From assembly GCF_012927205.1 (NCBI RefSeq), contig NZ_JABBGC010000004.1, positions 1-64,000 of the forward strand: a DNA stretch of 64,000 nt, written 5' to 3'. The DNA is from Chitinophaga fulva. Its GTDB lineage: Bacteria; Bacteroidota; Bacteroidia; Chitinophagales; Chitinophagaceae. Both the position numbers and the translations under genes were made by a program. Every line of letters begins with the position of its first letter. The first letter of the stretch is position 1. Below the pieces are notes generated by a model. That model was not told the origin of the DNA. It saw only the letters and a program-made list of their open reading frames with translations, and did not search any database. Positions 46,553 to 54,856 of this stretch are shown one piece after another.

Positions 46553-47254
46553 TTAAGGGTTATAAAGTTCCATAATGGATATACATCTGAAAGTGATCCC
46601 GTTTTTTTCTTCTGTATGCGATTCATGGTAATGGCCATAATACCATGCGGTACATCCCGCAGCGGCAGCTTTATGATAAATACGGCTCATCAGCTGCCGC
46701 TCATTTTCCAGATCAGCAGCCAGGTCGCGGCCGGCAGACAGCTCTTTGGCAACAAAGTGCTGTACCACGTCATTATACGTATAAGGCCACGCTTCCTTCG
46801 GTGCAATATGGCTGATCACTATATCAATACCTTTCTCACAAGCCGCGGTCAATAAGGGGTCATCATAAACCACTTCTTCATCGGGCCAGTAAGTTTTGCC
46901 GGCAGTTCTGTAGAGCCGGTCTACGGAAATACCGCCACCAATGCATAATATCCGCTGCTGTGCTATCTCCAGTACACTATAGTCCTTTACCAGTTGCACG
47001 TGCTGCAGACCGAAGGTATGGCCGTTGTCCCAGAACCACTTGTTATCATGATTACCCCTGATGATGTATAATTGGTTCCCACGGCTACGCATAAACTGAT
47101 CTATTTGTAAAAGTGCCTTCAGATCATCATCTATGGGCTGGAAGCCAAGCCCCCAGTCACCCACCTGAATGAAGATGGTGTTTCCCAGGTTAAATTTCTT
47201 AATCCGGGAAAGTAGTTCGGGGTAACCGCCGTGGAGATCGCCAATGATAATCAT
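46553..47254 (-). CDS. calcineurin-like metallophosphoesterase
   Basis: 233 residues with all family motifs in order: GDLHG (residue 5), GDWG (~32), GNHD (~67), ISHIAP (~147) and GHYHESH (~205). These bind two metals and split phosphoesters. No signal peptide, so cytoplasmic. Substrate unknown. The start at 47254 faces the Crp/Fnr-type gene at 47295, leaving only 40 bp for two divergent promoters. An E. coli-like TATAAT is seen on the minus strand close to the ATG, but no TAnnTTTG. Followed by the small lipoprotein gene. Confidence 0.92.
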   Translation of the reverse strand: MIIIGDLHGGYPELLSRIKKFNLGNTIFIQVGDWGLGFQPIDDDLKALLQIDQFMRSRGNQLYIIRGNHDNKWFWDNGHTFGLQHVQLVKDYSVLEIAQQRILCIGGGISVDRLYRTAGKTYWPDEEVVYDDPLLTAACEKGIDIVISHIAPKEAWPYTYNDVVQHFVAKELSAGRDLAADLENERQLMSRIYHKAAAAGCTAWYYGHYHESHTEEKNGITFRCISIMELYNP

Positions 47255-47281
47255 CCTGTATTATACTAATTTACGATGACA

Positions 47282-47289
47282 TATATTTG
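47282..47289 (+). promoter_or_regulatory. -7 element of the Crp/Fnr-type gene
   Basis: TATATTTG followed by C matches TAnnTTTG and ends just 5 bp before the ATG at 47295. The transcript is predicted to begin at or inside the start codon; no later in-frame ATG exists within the first 80 residues. Confidence 0.65.
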
Positions 47290-47294
47290 CATGG

Positions 47295-47876
47295 ATGACA
47301 GCCCTCCAATCCTTCCAACAAGCCATCTACAAATTCTATCCGCTTACTCCGGCAGAATGGGAGGATTTTTCTGCTAAACTCATCATCAAAAAATATAAAA
47401 AAGGGGACTTCCTCGCCCGCGAAGGGCAGGTGGAGAATTTCATCTATTTCCTTTATAAAGGCGCTGCCCGCAATTATTTCATCCGGGATGGAAAAGAGTT
47501 CACCGTTGACTTTCAGTTTGAAGGAGAGATGGTAACGGCTTATTACTCGCTCATTACCCGGGAACCCAGCACGATTTTTATTGAGCTGCTGGAAGAGGCA
47601 GACATTGTAGCCATCCCTTTCCGTTTCTTACAGGAATTTTACAACAAATATCACCATGGAGAACGGATAGGCCGACTGGTGGCGGAATACCAATATGTCA
47701 AAAGGTTAAAAAAGGAAATGGAGCTGTTGTCGCTGACGGCGGAAGAACGTTATGTGGCGTTGTTACAGCGTAATCCGGCGCTGGTGCAGCAAATATCCGT
47801 GAAGCATCTCTCTTCTTTTCTGGGCATCCAGCCGGAGAGCCTGAGCCGTATCAGGAAGCAGCACGCCAGAAACTAA
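47295..47876 (+). CDS. Crp/Fnr-family transcriptional regulator
   Basis: 193 residues. The N-terminal cyclic-nucleotide-binding fold spans about 20-115 (KKYKKGDFLAREGQVENFIY; VDFQFEGEMVTAYYSLITRE). The residues that bind cAMP in Crp are not conserved, as in most Bacteroidota members. A long helix (~125-150) leads to a C-terminal helix-turn-helix (QISVKHLSSFLGIQPESLSR). Ligand unknown. It is followed by a DoxX-like gene 65 bp downstream, which it may control. Confidence 0.93.
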   Translation: MTALQSFQQAIYKFYPLTPAEWEDFSAKLIIKKYKKGDFLAREGQVENFIYFLYKGAARNYFIRDGKEFTVDFQFEGEMVTAYYSLITREPSTIFIELLEEADIVAIPFRFLQEFYNKYHHGERIGRLVAEYQYVKRLKKEMELLSLTAEERYVALLQRNPALVQQISVKHLSSFLGIQPESLSRIRKQHARN

Positions 47877-47941
47877 CATACATCATTTGCCAGGGGAGCG
47901 GGAAGGTGGACATTTGTACCAGACAAAAACACACCTTTTAT

Positions 47942-48397
47942 ATGAAACCTATTATTATTCTCATAACAGTATTTACAGTGGCTTTACTTATATCCAGACC
48001 GGTTACCGGCGACTGGCAGCCGATTTTTGCTGGTAATCTGGGCATGTGCTGCATGTTATGCTTCACCGCCCTCGGCCATTTTCTTTTTCCCAAAGGCATG
48101 ACCATGATGATGCCACCGGTGATACCGTTCAAAACGGCGATGGTGTATATTACCGGCGTGGCCGAAATTATCATGGGTATTTTGTTGATGGTACCTACCC
48201 TACGGGAGATGACCGGGTTTCTGATCATCGTCTTTTTTATCCTCATTTTCCCGGCTAATATATATGCAGCCATTAAACATGTAGATCTGGAAAAGGCCAG
48301 CTATGACGGGCCGGGACTGAGCTATCTCTGGTTCCGGGTGCCGGAGCAACTGTTGTTCATCGCCTGGGTATATTTTTTCGCTATTGCGGGTTTTTAA
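47942..48397 (+). CDS. DoxX-like four-helix membrane protein
   Basis: 151 residues from the ATG at 47942; an upstream GTG frame extension has no features. Four hydrophobic segments, near 1-18, 28-45, 58-80 and 88-108, and a terminal helix near 128-148. A conserved GHFLFPKGMTMMMPP and VTGVAEIIMGILL pattern resembles DoxX-type proteins that affect respiration or redox balance in other bacteria; the exact role here is unknown. GACATTTG at 47909-47916 is a one-mismatch -7 element. It follows the Crp/Fnr gene. Confidence 0.8.
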   Translation: MKPIIILITVFTVALLISRPVTGDWQPIFAGNLGMCCMLCFTALGHFLFPKGMTMMMPPVIPFKTAMVYITGVAEIIMGILLMVPTLREMTGFLIIVFFILIFPANIYAAIKHVDLEKASYDGPGLSYLWFRVPEQLLFIAWVYFFAIAGF

Positions 48398-48497
48398 ACG
48401 ATCAATAGTATCCGGATTAAGATGCCGGTTTTCTTAATTTATATATAATGTTTTTATATGGTATGTTGCAAAATGGGGGGTAATTTTTTCATCTTTT

Positions 48498-48548
48498 TTG
48501 TAACATTTTAGGGGTTAATTTCATTAAAACTTGTAACAAATTAGGGGT
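48498..48548 (+). repeat. pair of 18-bp direct repeats in a convergent intergenic region
   Basis: TTGTAACATTTTAGGGGT at 48498-48515 and TTGTAACAAATTAGGGGT at 48531-48548 differ at two positions and are 33 bp apart (about three helical turns). They lie between the 3' ends of the DoxX and DUF4262 genes, so they are not promoter elements of either gene. Confidence 0.55.
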
Positions 48549-48598
48549 GTTTATGATAAAAATACCTTGGAAAGGGGTAGGGTAAATATTGTGTAAAC

Positions 48599-49327
48599 CT
48601 ATTCCCATTCCCATTTATCGGCTGCGGAAGGCCGCCAGGCACGCTGTCCATAGGACAGGTGGTGAATCGCTACAATACCGGGGTCTATCTCTACAATCGC
48701 TGAGAGTGCGACCAACTTGATATCTTCCTCTAATGGCTCATCTTCACTATGAAACTGCCAGTCGCCGTCTTCATCATGATAAGCATATAAAATAGGTTTG
48801 CCTTCCAGTACCTGCCGGGTGGTAAATACGGCCACGTTTTTTTCTTCCTGAAACATAAAATCTGCGTCCCGGTCCAGTAGCGGCTGTTTGCGATGCCAAT
48901 CCGAATTGAAATCTGGCTCCCACGGGAAGTGTGATTGTTTATCGGGCCATACCAGCTGTAAGGAGGGGAATGATGCATGCTTATAAAAATAACAGCCTGC
49001 TGCCGGATAGTAGGGGTAATATGCTGGATCTACCAAGAGAAATTGAACAGGATAATCTTCCAGAAACCCCTTATAGAGGATGCTCGTGGTGAAAGAAGCC
49101 CCATTTTTTATCTGGTCGCAGGCATCATTCAGCAGACTTGCCATTAATTCCAATGACAGCCCGAAACAGATTATTTCCGCGTGATTAAAACGCTGATGCA
49201 ATCCAATAGTATAGGCGAATGCAGGCAGATAATTATCCGCAGGGACCTGCACAATGAAACAGCCGTGTTGATCAATTTTTTCCTGTATGGATTCCCGCGT
49301 AAGGGGAGGGCAGTGGTCTCCTGACAT
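48599..49327 (-). CDS. DUF4262-domain protein
   Basis: 242 residues, no signal peptide. The N-terminal half fits the DUF4262 pattern: FAYTIGLHQRFNHAEIICFG followed by a helix and ILYKGFLEDYPVQFLLVDPAYYP. The C-terminal part (~145-242) is a beta-rich segment with PILYAYHDEDGDWQFHSEDE, a signature common in small Bacteroidota proteins that report on DUF2185-type regions. Function unknown. It lies 18 bp after the 80-residue ORF, on the same strand, and probably shares its promoter. Confidence 0.8.
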   Translation of the reverse strand: MSGDHCPPLTRESIQEKIDQHGCFIVQVPADNYLPAFAYTIGLHQRFNHAEIICFGLSLELMASLLNDACDQIKNGASFTTSILYKGFLEDYPVQFLLVDPAYYPYYPAAGCYFYKHASFPSLQLVWPDKQSHFPWEPDFNSDWHRKQPLLDRDADFMFQEEKNVAVFTTRQVLEGKPILYAYHDEDGDWQFHSEDEPLEEDIKLVALSAIVEIDPGIVAIHHLSYGQRAWRPSAADKWEWE

Positions 49328-49345
49328 GAGGTAAATATATCCATA

Positions 49346-49588
49346 TTATGACAACCAATACCATGACTCCTCCCGGTGGCTACCAAAATTGGCACGGTAT
49401 GCCTCGTTCTCCTGTAGTATACACTCCAAAAGTACTGTGCCTGTCCGGGAGCGAATGCCCACCACATGGATTCCCTGTGCGTGACAGCGATCAATGAAGA
49501 GGGAAAGAGACTCCGGGGATACATGAAACCCTCCATGGGCAATGCCTCTGAATTCTTTTTGCCAGAAAATAATATCGTTTTTTTTCAT
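49346..49588 (-). CDS. hypothetical protein, 80 residues
   Basis: 80 residues, no signal or membrane segment. The sequence (MKKNDIIFWQKEFRGIAHGG, then HVVGIRSRTGTVLLECIL) suggests one alpha/beta unit. It is the first gene of a two-gene unit with the DUF4262 gene. Its start faces the XRE gene, and a CCTATAGG element lies 20 bp upstream of its ATG, so it may be repressed by the XRE protein. Not recognised. Confidence 0.65.
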   Translation of the reverse strand: MKKNDIIFWQKEFRGIAHGGFHVSPESLSLFIDRCHAQGIHVVGIRSRTGTVLLECILQENEAYRANFGSHREESWYWLS

Positions 49589-49603
49589 GAGATAAATTTT
49601 GTT

Positions 49604-49619
49604 ACTTGCCTATAGGTGA
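49604..49619. promoter_or_regulatory. CCTATAGG element, copy 1
   Basis: ACTTGCCTATAGGTGA. The central CCTATAGG is a perfect palindrome at 49609-49616. It is 20 bp upstream of the leftward 80-residue gene. The 16-mer is identical to copy 3. Confidence 0.7.
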
Positions 49620-49652
49620 TTGTTGTTTGATCAGAACTTTCCGATCTTCATA

Positions 49653-49669
49653 CTATCCTATAGGTGATT
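49653..49669. promoter_or_regulatory. CCTATAGG element, copy 2
   Basis: CTATCCTATAGGTGATT with palindrome at 49657-49664; the right flank GTGAT matches copy 1. It ends next to the ATG of the XRE gene, so a bound protein would block the ribosome-binding or transcription-start region, as in autoregulation. Confidence 0.7.
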
Positions 49670-49906
49670 ATGAAGAGCAAAATTGATTTGTACGTTATCC
49701 AGAAAGTCAAAGAGAAAAGACTTGAGATGAATTTATCTCAGGCTGATTTAGCGCATGAACTCGGAATGTCTGTGGGGTTCATTGGAAAAGTAGAAAGTGC
49801 TCAGTATCCTTCACATTATAATATCAAACACCTTAACCTACTGGCCCGTATCCTGCAATGCAGCCCACAGGATTTCCTGCCGAAGAAACCATTACAGGAA
49901 AAATAA
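49670..49906 (+). CDS. small XRE-family helix-turn-helix regulator
   Basis: 78 residues from the ATG at 49670. The Cro/C1-type helix-turn-helix covers about 8-65: QKVKEKRLEMNLSQADLAHE, then GMSVGFIGKVESAQYP. It matches single-domain XRE regulators. The gene is bounded by CCTATAGG elements on both sides (49609, 49657 and 49964), an arrangement expected for an autoregulated repressor that also controls the divergent 80-residue/DUF4262 unit and the downstream EEP gene. The binding itself is inferred from placement, not shown. Confidence 0.9.
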   Translation: MKSKIDLYVIQKVKEKRLEMNLSQADLAHELGMSVGFIGKVESAQYPSHYNIKHLNLLARILQCSPQDFLPKKPLQEK

Positions 49907-49958
49907 TGTATCCGCTTATTGAGCGCGTTGCCTCACTAAGTTACATAAAAAAACAAGC

Positions 49959-49974
49959 ACTTGCCTATAGGTGA
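49959..49974. promoter_or_regulatory. CCTATAGG element, copy 3
   Basis: ACTTGCCTATAGGTGA again, with the palindrome at 49964-49971. It lies 60 bp upstream of the secreted phosphatase-type gene at 50035. Extended dyad: CAC-N3-CCTATAGG-N3-GTG. Confidence 0.7.
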
Positions 49975-50034
49975 GTGATTGTTTTGTGATTTTTTTTCTT
50001 TCAAAACTGTATTTTTATCCCAAACAGTGAACAC

Positions 50035-51057
50035 ATGATGAAATGGACTTTACCATTGCTGCTCCTGCTATCGTGGCAGGTACAGGCGGCAACCACGTTA
50101 AAAGTATTACAGTTTAATATCTGGCAGGAAGGCACCGTGGTGCCCGGCGGATTTGAAGCGATCGCTGACGAGATCATTCACACCGGCGCAGATATCATCA
50201 CCTTCAGTGAAGTGCGTAATTACAAGCAGACCCGTTTCTGCGACCGGATCAGGGAAGCACTGGCCAAAAGAGGCCGCACGTTTTACAGTGAGTATAGCTA
50301 CGACTCCGGCATCCTGTCGGCCTACCCGATTGCACATTTTGAAACCATCAGCCCGGAGAAGGATGATCATGGCTCCGTTTACAAGGCGGTGGTACGGGTA
50401 GGCGGTACTAACGTGGCCGTATATACGGCACACCTGGACTACCTGCATGCGGCCAACTACCTGCCCCGTGGTTATCACAGCAGCAGCTGGAAGAAACTGC
50501 CCGCGCCGGTGACCAACGTCGACAGTGTCCTGGCAGACAACCGCGCTTCCCTGCGGGATGAAGAAATTGAATTGTTCCTGGCCGATGCCCGCCGCGAAAC
50601 AGCCAAAGGCAGCGTGGTGATACTGGGCGGCGATTTCAACGAACCATCCCATCGGGACTGGACCGCTGCCACGAAAGACCTGTTTGACCACCACGGTATC
50701 ATCATTCCCTGGAACGTGACCATGGCCCTGGAAAAAGACGGTTTTACTGATGCTTATCGCCAGGTGTATCCCAATCCGGTAACGCATCCGGGCTTTACTT
50801 TCCCGGCAGGTAATACAGCCGTTCCCGTTAGTAAACTGGCATGGTCGCCGGATGCGGATGACAGGGACCGTATCGACTTTGTTTTCTTCCGCCCTGATAA
50901 AAGACTGCGCCTGAAAGATGCGGCCATCGTAGGGCCCCTTGCCTCTGTGGTATATGGCGCTATTAAAGACGAAACAACTAAAGACAAATTCATGGCTCCC
51001 AAAGGCGTATGGCCCACCGACCACAAAGCCCTGCTGATTACTTTTGAGCTGAAGTAA
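50035..51057 (+). CDS. secreted endonuclease/exonuclease/phosphatase-family protein
   Basis: 340 residues with a signal peptide (MMKWTLPLLLLLSWQVQAA). EEP fold motifs: KVLQFNIWQEG (Asn), ADIITFSEVRNY (metal-binding Glu), AHLDYLHA, VILGGDFNEPSH (Asp/Asn) and the late RIDFVFFR plus WPTDHKALL (general base His). It should hydrolyse phosphodiester or phosphomonoester bonds outside the cytoplasm, for example in nucleic acids or phospholipids. It lies 128 bp after the XRE gene with a CCTATAGG element upstream, so XRE control is plausible. Its 3' end overlaps the convergent membrane protein gene by 20 bp. Confidence 0.92.
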   Translation: MMKWTLPLLLLLSWQVQAATTLKVLQFNIWQEGTVVPGGFEAIADEIIHTGADIITFSEVRNYKQTRFCDRIREALAKRGRTFYSEYSYDSGILSAYPIAHFETISPEKDDHGSVYKAVVRVGGTNVAVYTAHLDYLHAANYLPRGYHSSSWKKLPAPVTNVDSVLADNRASLRDEEIELFLADARRETAKGSVVILGGDFNEPSHRDWTAATKDLFDHHGIIIPWNVTMALEKDGFTDAYRQVYPNPVTHPGFTFPAGNTAVPVSKLAWSPDADDRDRIDFVFFRPDKRLRLKDAAIVGPLASVVYGAIKDETTKDKFMAPKGVWPTDHKALLITFELK

Positions 51058-51661
51058 GATATCTGCTGATACTGATAAATAACAGTGACAATAAAAGAAA
51101 TATACCGGCAATGCCCAACGCATTGATCAGCGCTTGTGTTATCCCTATCCGGTTCACCTCAATGAACGGGTAGGGATAAAAGCCGGAAGCAGCGCCCCTC
51201 GCAAGGATGTACACGAAATAAAGAAGCGGGTACAACAACCATGGCCAGCATTGTTTCCACTCCAACCGCCGTTTGGCGGTATATAAGCCCCAATACAAGA
51301 GCGACAATACCGGTATCACCGTGTGCAACAGTTCATCTACCACCCACTGCAAACCCTGCGGCTGCCACAGCCAACGCAATACAGCATTATAAATGATACC
51401 AACTACCAGGATATACACGGTAAGCGCCGTTTGTGTACCGGCACGGGAAAAGAAACGAACGGCTGGGTTCAGCCATAGCACGGTATTACAGATGGCCACC
51501 AGCAGATTGGTCAGTATCGTGAAATAACTGAAAAAGCGGATGGTCAGTTCCCCCGGAGGCAAGGTCCCGTTCCGGACCATCAGATAATACTGTGCTGTCA
51601 AGGCAAACCATCCCAGTAAGGAAAGGATAGCAGGATATATGCGGGATCGTTTTATTTCCAT
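51038..51661 (-). CDS. Pr6Pr-family membrane protein
   Basis: 207 residues with six hydrophobic segments. The pattern FFSYFTILTNLLVAICNTVL in the second segment, NAVLRWLWQPQG, and LHTVIPVLSLLYW fit the Pr6Pr (six-helix, AIG1/FAR-17a-like) family of bacterial integral membrane proteins. Role not known. It is convergent with the EEP gene and overlaps its 3' end by 20 bp; no terminator is seen between them. Confidence 0.88.
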   Translation of the reverse strand: MEIKRSRIYPAILSLLGWFALTAQYYLMVRNGTLPPGELTIRFFSYFTILTNLLVAICNTVLWLNPAVRFFSRAGTQTALTVYILVVGIIYNAVLRWLWQPQGLQWVVDELLHTVIPVLSLLYWGLYTAKRRLEWKQCWPWLLYPLLYFVYILARGAASGFYPYPFIEVNRIGITQALINALGIAGIFLLLSLLFISISRYLTSAQK

Positions 51662-51854
51662 AGTATAAGTATACGGATTTTTTCATATTACCTGATGCGC
51701 ATACCGGTATCAGAAACGTCCATATCGCTGGCGTTGGTACAGCGCTATGGCTGGTAAAATTACTGACAGGATTGTTGGATGTTCTGTGATCAATGGGAGC
51801 ATTTCTTTTTGATGGCAGCGGAAAGTTTTCTTTCTTTATACGGCGATAACCCAT

Positions 51855-54836
51855 ATGCCTATGGACTACTTTGAGACCCACATTATGAAAGACGCGCAGG
51901 AAACAGGATATGTGAACCTGCAAGGGAAAAGACTGGTCACCCTGCCCCCTGGGTATGAAGCCGCAGCACGGCTGCCTTATGTGCATTTTGATGTGAGCGA
52001 CAACCAACGTTTGCAACATGAAACTGTTATCGGTCAACTGGCTTCGATTCCCCATATTCAAGCCCTGGACATGGCAGAAACCAATATGAAAGAACTGCCG
52101 GCCGGTATTATCCGTTTATCAGAACTGCAATATCTCAATCTGTCGGAAAACGGACTGACGGAGCTACCGGGGTTTATCGCTGAGCTTCAACAGCTGAAGG
52201 TCCTGAGAATAAATGATAATGAACTGGTCAGGCTGCAGGCGCTGAAACGGCCATTACCCTGTCTGGAAGAACTGCACTTGTTCGGTAATGCATTGACGGA
52301 GCTGGCAGCATTCGACCTGTCGGTATTTCCGGCGCTGAAGATATTACACCTGAGCGAAGGCAAGTTTAGCCACCTGCCGGAGTCCATCACCCGGTTAGCG
52401 CATCTGGAAACGTTATCAATTAACAATAATAAAAAGCTGGAGATAGATGATACCTGCCTTTTACTGGCAGGCTGTAAATCCCTGAGACGGTTGTCCCTGG
52501 CGAGATCCGGCCACTTTTTCCATACTGAAAGTTTAGAACTGCTACAGCAGCTTACTGCGATAGACCTGAAAGGGACCGGCGCCCAATCCTTACCAGATAT
52601 GCCCAATCTGACAGAGATCGATTGCGACTGGCAACTCCCTGCACCCTTTTATTTTAATATGATAAAAGACCGGGACATGGTGAATTCGCTTCATCTCTCT
52701 GATATACAGCCTTACGAGGAAGATGGCGTCCGTACCCTGCCAGCCAATATTGGAGAACTCAAATATCTCAGAAGGCTTACCTGTACCGACTTGCAGCGCC
52801 TTCCTGCTTCGTTGGGAAACCTGGGACAACTGAAGTTGCTTGAATTTATAAATGGGCAATATACCAGTCTGCCTGATCTCTCCGGCTTGCAGGGATTGGA
52901 AGAAGTGTCCATTTCCGGTACCGGTTTTACAACATTCCCGGAATTCATCTATCAACTACCGGCTCTCAAAACACTGACTATCGAACGTTGCAATGTATCG
53001 CCGGACTACGCCCGTGTTGTCCGGCTGCCGGCATTGGAAAAGGTGTCAGCCGATAATATGACAGACGCGGACCTGCAGCATTTTATGCGACCTGTAGAGG
53101 GGCGCTATATTGAGGTGTTACTGCCCACCAGTCGTCTGCCGGAGGCTTTTTATGACCTTCCCTGTGTACGGGAATTTGATTTTAATCAACATAAAAATAT
53201 CGATGTCAACCTGGTGTTGTCAAAGCTACATCGGCTACCCAATCTGCATACGCTGATCTTCAATAAAGTCCGCCCGCTGCCGCTGGCTACCTGTATCAGC
53301 TGGTTACAACAGTTACCGCAGCTGAAAAAGGTCACGCTGTATCTCACAGAACAACAAGTACCGCCATCACTGGCAGATTTGACACACCTCACACATATTT
53401 ACCTGTGCTGGAATGAAGCTGGCTGGGGAATCCCCGACCTGCCGCCTGTGCTGGCCACTATGCGTCCTGGACAATTGGTACTGGAGAAAAAGCCCTTCAC
53501 AGAGGCGTATATGCATGCTTTCGAAGTACTGCATACCCACAGGATAACAGGAACGGCTGCACGGGAACTGGCTTTCTGCCTGCTGGCGCGCCGTTATGAT
53601 ACGTTGAAAAAGATGCTGCCATGGCCTTTCACACCGGATGGAAAATTACCTGGTGCGCAGGTGTATATCGCCGGTGATACGACCATGTGTACACGAAAAG
53701 AATTAAAGGAAATATTGCAGCAACGCGGCGCCACTGTGGCAGGGGAAATAGCTGCCGCCACCCACATCTTCGTGGGACGGAATATCAGCGCTACCGCGAT
53801 AATACAACTGTCTGAGCGCCTTCTTCCTGTTGTGCTCGAAGATCACCTCAAAGAACAAACAATAAAAGAAGACAGGCCCTTTTTCATGGAAGCAGGAGGG
53901 GACGAGCTTGTCAGCCAGGTGACACGTTTAATAAAAACGGAAAACAACCTGATGCTGGCCTTGCACATTATTCGTGGAGGTGGCGCTAACCCTGTATTGC
54001 TGGGTTATCTGGCAGCCATCTATCTTTTCCATCATGATAAAAATATTGTAACAGAAGCTAAAGTCCTGTTCAGAAAATTCGCGTCCGCTGCGTTGCAGCA
54101 TCATATTGACGTTACCTGGAAGCCGGAATACCGCTATAAACGGGAGGATGAATTTGCCCCGGTATACCTGCATCCGGAGCTGGATATGTTTGCTTTTCTG
54201 CTGGCCTATATGAGGTGCAGGAGTTTTAATGAAACAGTAACAGGTAACCTCTGGTTGAAGAACATCCCTGATGATGCCGTTACAGACAGCATTCGTGACC
54301 TGTATCCTTTGAACATGGTTTCCATAGAAAGCCCGGGTAATGACGCTATAACGCGGCTGCTGGAAAAACTACCCTTGGTGAAATTTCAGAGCCTGGTGAT
54401 CGAAGCGCCGCTGGAGACGTTACCGCAAGCCGTCTGGGGTATTCCCACATTGTACAGTATCAGATTGGTGCTTAAAGGAAGCCCCGGTTTTACCATTCCG
54501 CCGCTGGAACCTGGACGCATGGCTTTTTCCCGCTTGCAGATGGAACTAGGTCATCTGGTAAATCCGGAAAGATTGGCTGCCTGCACGCAGTTGAAGGAGT
54601 GCGTTATCATAGATTGTAATCTGTCAACAGCGGATTTCGTAACAGGAATGCCCGGCTTGGAAACGCTGAACATTGCCAATAATAATATGGCTGCGCTTCC
54701 TGCTGGCCTCAGACAATGCACGGAGTTGTCCTCCCTTTTCATCATGGGAAACAGCATCACTGAAAAGGATGTCGATACGCTGAAGCTGCCGAAACTGAAT
54801 ACCCTGAACAATTCACCCTACACAAAAACCTATTAA
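51855..54836 (+). CDS. leucine-rich-repeat protein with BRCT-like domain (first of two)
   Basis: 993 residues, no signal peptide or membrane helix; start ATG 51855 (next in-frame ATG 51861). Residues ~40-330 hold regular leucine-rich repeats (LQYLNLSENGLTELPGFIAE and similar), a second block runs to about 540. At about 596-665 a BRCT-like segment appears (GAQVYIAGDTTMCTRKELKE, then RGATVAGEIAAATHIFVGRN). A helical segment (~690-755; IIRGGGANPVLLGYLAAIYL) and C-terminal LRRs follow. The next gene is a paralogue. LRRs bind proteins and BRCT domains bind phosphoproteins or DNA ends, but the role here is unknown. Confidence 0.88.
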   Translation: MPMDYFETHIMKDAQETGYVNLQGKRLVTLPPGYEAAARLPYVHFDVSDNQRLQHETVIGQLASIPHIQALDMAETNMKELPAGIIRLSELQYLNLSENGLTELPGFIAELQQLKVLRINDNELVRLQALKRPLPCLEELHLFGNALTELAAFDLSVFPALKILHLSEGKFSHLPESITRLAHLETLSINNNKKLEIDDTCLLLAGCKSLRRLSLARSGHFFHTESLELLQQLTAIDLKGTGAQSLPDMPNLTEIDCDWQLPAPFYFNMIKDRDMVNSLHLSDIQPYEEDGVRTLPANIGELKYLRRLTCTDLQRLPASLGNLGQLKLLEFINGQYTSLPDLSGLQGLEEVSISGTGFTTFPEFIYQLPALKTLTIERCNVSPDYARVVRLPALEKVSADNMTDADLQHFMRPVEGRYIEVLLPTSRLPEAFYDLPCVREFDFNQHKNIDVNLVLSKLHRLPNLHTLIFNKVRPLPLATCISWLQQLPQLKKVTLYLTEQQVPPSLADLTHLTHIYLCWNEAGWGIPDLPPVLATMRPGQLVLEKKPFTEAYMHAFEVLHTHRITGTAARELAFCLLARRYDTLKKMLPWPFTPDGKLPGAQVYIAGDTTMCTRKELKEILQQRGATVAGEIAAATHIFVGRNISATAIIQLSERLLPVVLEDHLKEQTIKEDRPFFMEAGGDELVSQVTRLIKTENNLMLALHIIRGGGANPVLLGYLAAIYLFHHDKNIVTEAKVLFRKFASAALQHHIDVTWKPEYRYKREDEFAPVYLHPELDMFAFLLAYMRCRSFNETVTGNLWLKNIPDDAVTDSIRDLYPLNMVSIESPGNDAITRLLEKLPLVKFQSLVIEAPLETLPQAVWGIPTLYSIRLVLKGSPGFTIPPLEPGRMAFSRLQMELGHLVNPERLAACTQLKECVIIDCNLSTADFVTGMPGLETLNIANNNMAALPAGLRQCTELSSLFIMGNSITEKDVDTLKLPKLNTLNNSPYTKTY

Positions 54837-54856
54837 ACTCCCTTACCTGAAAAGCC

